Source: Paracoccaceae bacterium
Lineage (GTDB): Bacteria > Pseudomonadota > Alphaproteobacteria > Rhodobacterales > Rhodobacteraceae
Direction of reading: 5' to 3'
Assembly (NCBI GenBank): GCA_027080755.1
Contig: JALWQC010000268.1
Coordinates: 1 to 5,452, forward strand
DNA length: 5,452 nt
Shown here: one piece after another, positions 5,025-5,452 of the stretch
Numbering within the stretch: position 1 is the stretch's first letter
How the letters are laid out: the number at the start of each line of letters is the position of its first letter
Translations under genes and position numbers: made by a program
Notes under the pieces: model-generated
The model's input: the letters and a program-made list of their open reading frames with translations, nothing else
Database searches by the model: none
What the model was told of the DNA's origin: nothing

Positions 5025-5452
5025 GATGGAATTCTCCGATTCGGAGCACAACCGCATTCGAGTCGGTTGTGCTTGGAAGTGTTTCATAAGAAATATGCCA
5101 AGTTTTTGCCGCCCGGGTCAATTCCGAATCGACATTGGCCCCTTTGGGGAACAAACAAATCCCGTCCGGTTTTCGGTGTTTTTCTGCAAATTCCAGCAAG
5201 TCCGACAAGGATGCGAGGGCGCGGGCCGATAAAACATCGGCGTTCAGGGGGGGAATCGCCTCTATTCTGTTGGTTATAACGTCAACGTTTACGCCCATCT
5301 CCCTGGCAACAGTCCGCAGAAAGACCGATTTTCGCTGATCGCTTTCCACCAGTGTTACGCGCATTTCAGGGGATTTTTCGGCCGCAATCGCCGCAATAAC
5401 CAACCCGGGAAACCCCGCGCCCGCACCAATATCCAGCCAATGTTGTAGGTTA
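5017..5452 (-). CDS. rsmG: 16S rRNA (guanine-527-N7) methyltransferase RsmG (5' end outside window)
   Basis: RsmG (GidB) uses S-adenosylmethionine to methylate N7 of G527 in 16S rRNA; its loss causes low-level streptomycin resistance in several bacteria. The window holds the last 144 codons and the stop; the usual length is about 205-210 residues, so roughly 60 N-terminal residues are missing. Visible are SAM motif I, WLDIGAGAGFPG, at 5439-5404; VTLVESDQRKSVFLRTV with the acidic motif II residue; ADVLSARALASLSDLL; and LFPKGAN near the C-terminal third. In this lineage the gene normally follows mnmG and mnmE, which would lie beyond the right edge. Its last 25 codons contain the candidate parA promoter, an inverted repeat, and the parA ribosome binding site. 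The TGA stop lies within the first codons of parA. Confidence 0.95.
   Translation of the reverse strand, partial: NLQHWLDIGAGAGFPGLVIAAIAAEKSPEMRVTLVESDQRKSVFLRTVAREMGVNVDVITNRIEAIPPLNADVLSARALASLSDLLEFAEKHRKPDGICLFPKGANVDSELTRAAKTWHISYETLPSTTDSNAVVLRIGEFHRV
5034..5046 (-). promoter_or_regulatory. Palindrome containing the parA ribosome binding site
   Basis: CTCCGA and TCGGAG form six-base arms around a single base (5034-5046). On the minus strand the second arm carries the GGAG (5037-5034) that serves the parA GTG at 5024. As RNA a five-pair, three-base-loop hairpin could mask this site. It shares bases 5045-5046 with the 10-bp inverted repeat, so the two full hairpins compete for those bases. 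Confidence 0.5.
5045..5073 (-). repeat. Perfect 10-bp inverted repeat upstream of parA
   Basis: AGCACAACCG (5045-5054) and CGGTTGTGCT (5064-5073) are exact reverse complements around a nine-base centre. The repeat sits in the last codons of rsmG, 21 bases before the parA GTG. In RNA it forms a stable hairpin; in DNA it could be an operator for autoregulation. No T-run follows on either strand, so it is not an intrinsic terminator. Confidence 0.7.
5092..5121 (-). promoter_or_regulatory. Candidate parA promoter inside rsmG
   Basis: On the minus strand TTGACC (5121-5116, five of six consensus bases) is followed after 18 bases by CATATT (5097-5092, four of six). The start would be near 5085, giving a leader of about 60 bases before the parA GTG that contains the inverted repeat at 5045-5073. 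An internal promoter here would let parAB be transcribed independently of the upstream mnmG-rsmG genes, as is known for the Caulobacter locus in general. It is a motif match only. Confidence 0.42.

Noticed and set aside
5025..5087. Longer ParA start at the ATG at 5087.
   Set aside because: The 21 added residues lie entirely inside rsmG, are unlike ParA N-termini, and the GTG at 5024 has a GGAG and gives the usual length.

Overview
The window looks like chromosomal DNA from an alphaproteobacterium, most likely of the Rhodobacterales (Roseobacter-type). The reasons are the gene order hrcA / rph-rdgB-(RidA)-hemW / parB-parA-rsmG, which from general knowledge is typical of origin-proximal chromosome in that order, and the protein sequences themselves (for example the RdgB stretch with [10 protein letters not shown] and ParB with LGRGLSALL). 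The placement comes from memory of these families, not from a search. No mobile element, CRISPR array, tRNA or rRNA was seen, and the DNA is almost fully coding. The longest gap is the 112-bp hrcA-rph intergenic region.

Layout. Positions 1-364 (minus) hold the N-terminal third of the heat-shock repressor HrcA, read out of the left edge. Positions 365-476 are a divergent promoter region with a good sigma70-like promoter for hrcA and an inverted repeat over its -35 box. Positions 477-3319 (plus) are a tight four-gene operon: rph (RNase PH), rdgB (dITP/XTP pyrophosphatase), a RidA-superfamily gene, and hemW (radical-SAM heme chaperone-like). Their junctions overlap by 8, 4 and 4 nt. Positions 3311-5452 (minus) hold rsmG (5' end beyond the window), parA and parB. 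rsmG overlaps parA by 8 nt, and parB converges on hemW with a 9-nt overlap of the two 3' ends.

The main interest lies in non-coding signals hidden inside genes. A near-perfect parS centromere site (15 of 16 bases of the classical consensus) sits in the start of hemW, about 1.9 kb from the parB start. With parA and parB it makes a complete ParABS chromosome-segregation module here. A hairpin followed by TTTT, read on the minus strand, lies within the last codons of hemW just past the parB stop and looks like the parAB terminator. Upstream of parA, inside the 3' end of rsmG, there is a candidate promoter, a perfect 10-bp inverted repeat, and a small palindrome that contains the parA ribosome binding site. 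The RidA-like protein appears to lack the arginine needed for classical imine deaminase activity.

The genes are mostly well-known housekeeping families (RNA 3'-end maturation, nucleotide-pool cleaning, metabolite repair, heme insertion, chromosome segregation, 16S rRNA methylation). I see no evidence for a wholly new system; the novelty is in the embedded regulatory and centromeric sites.
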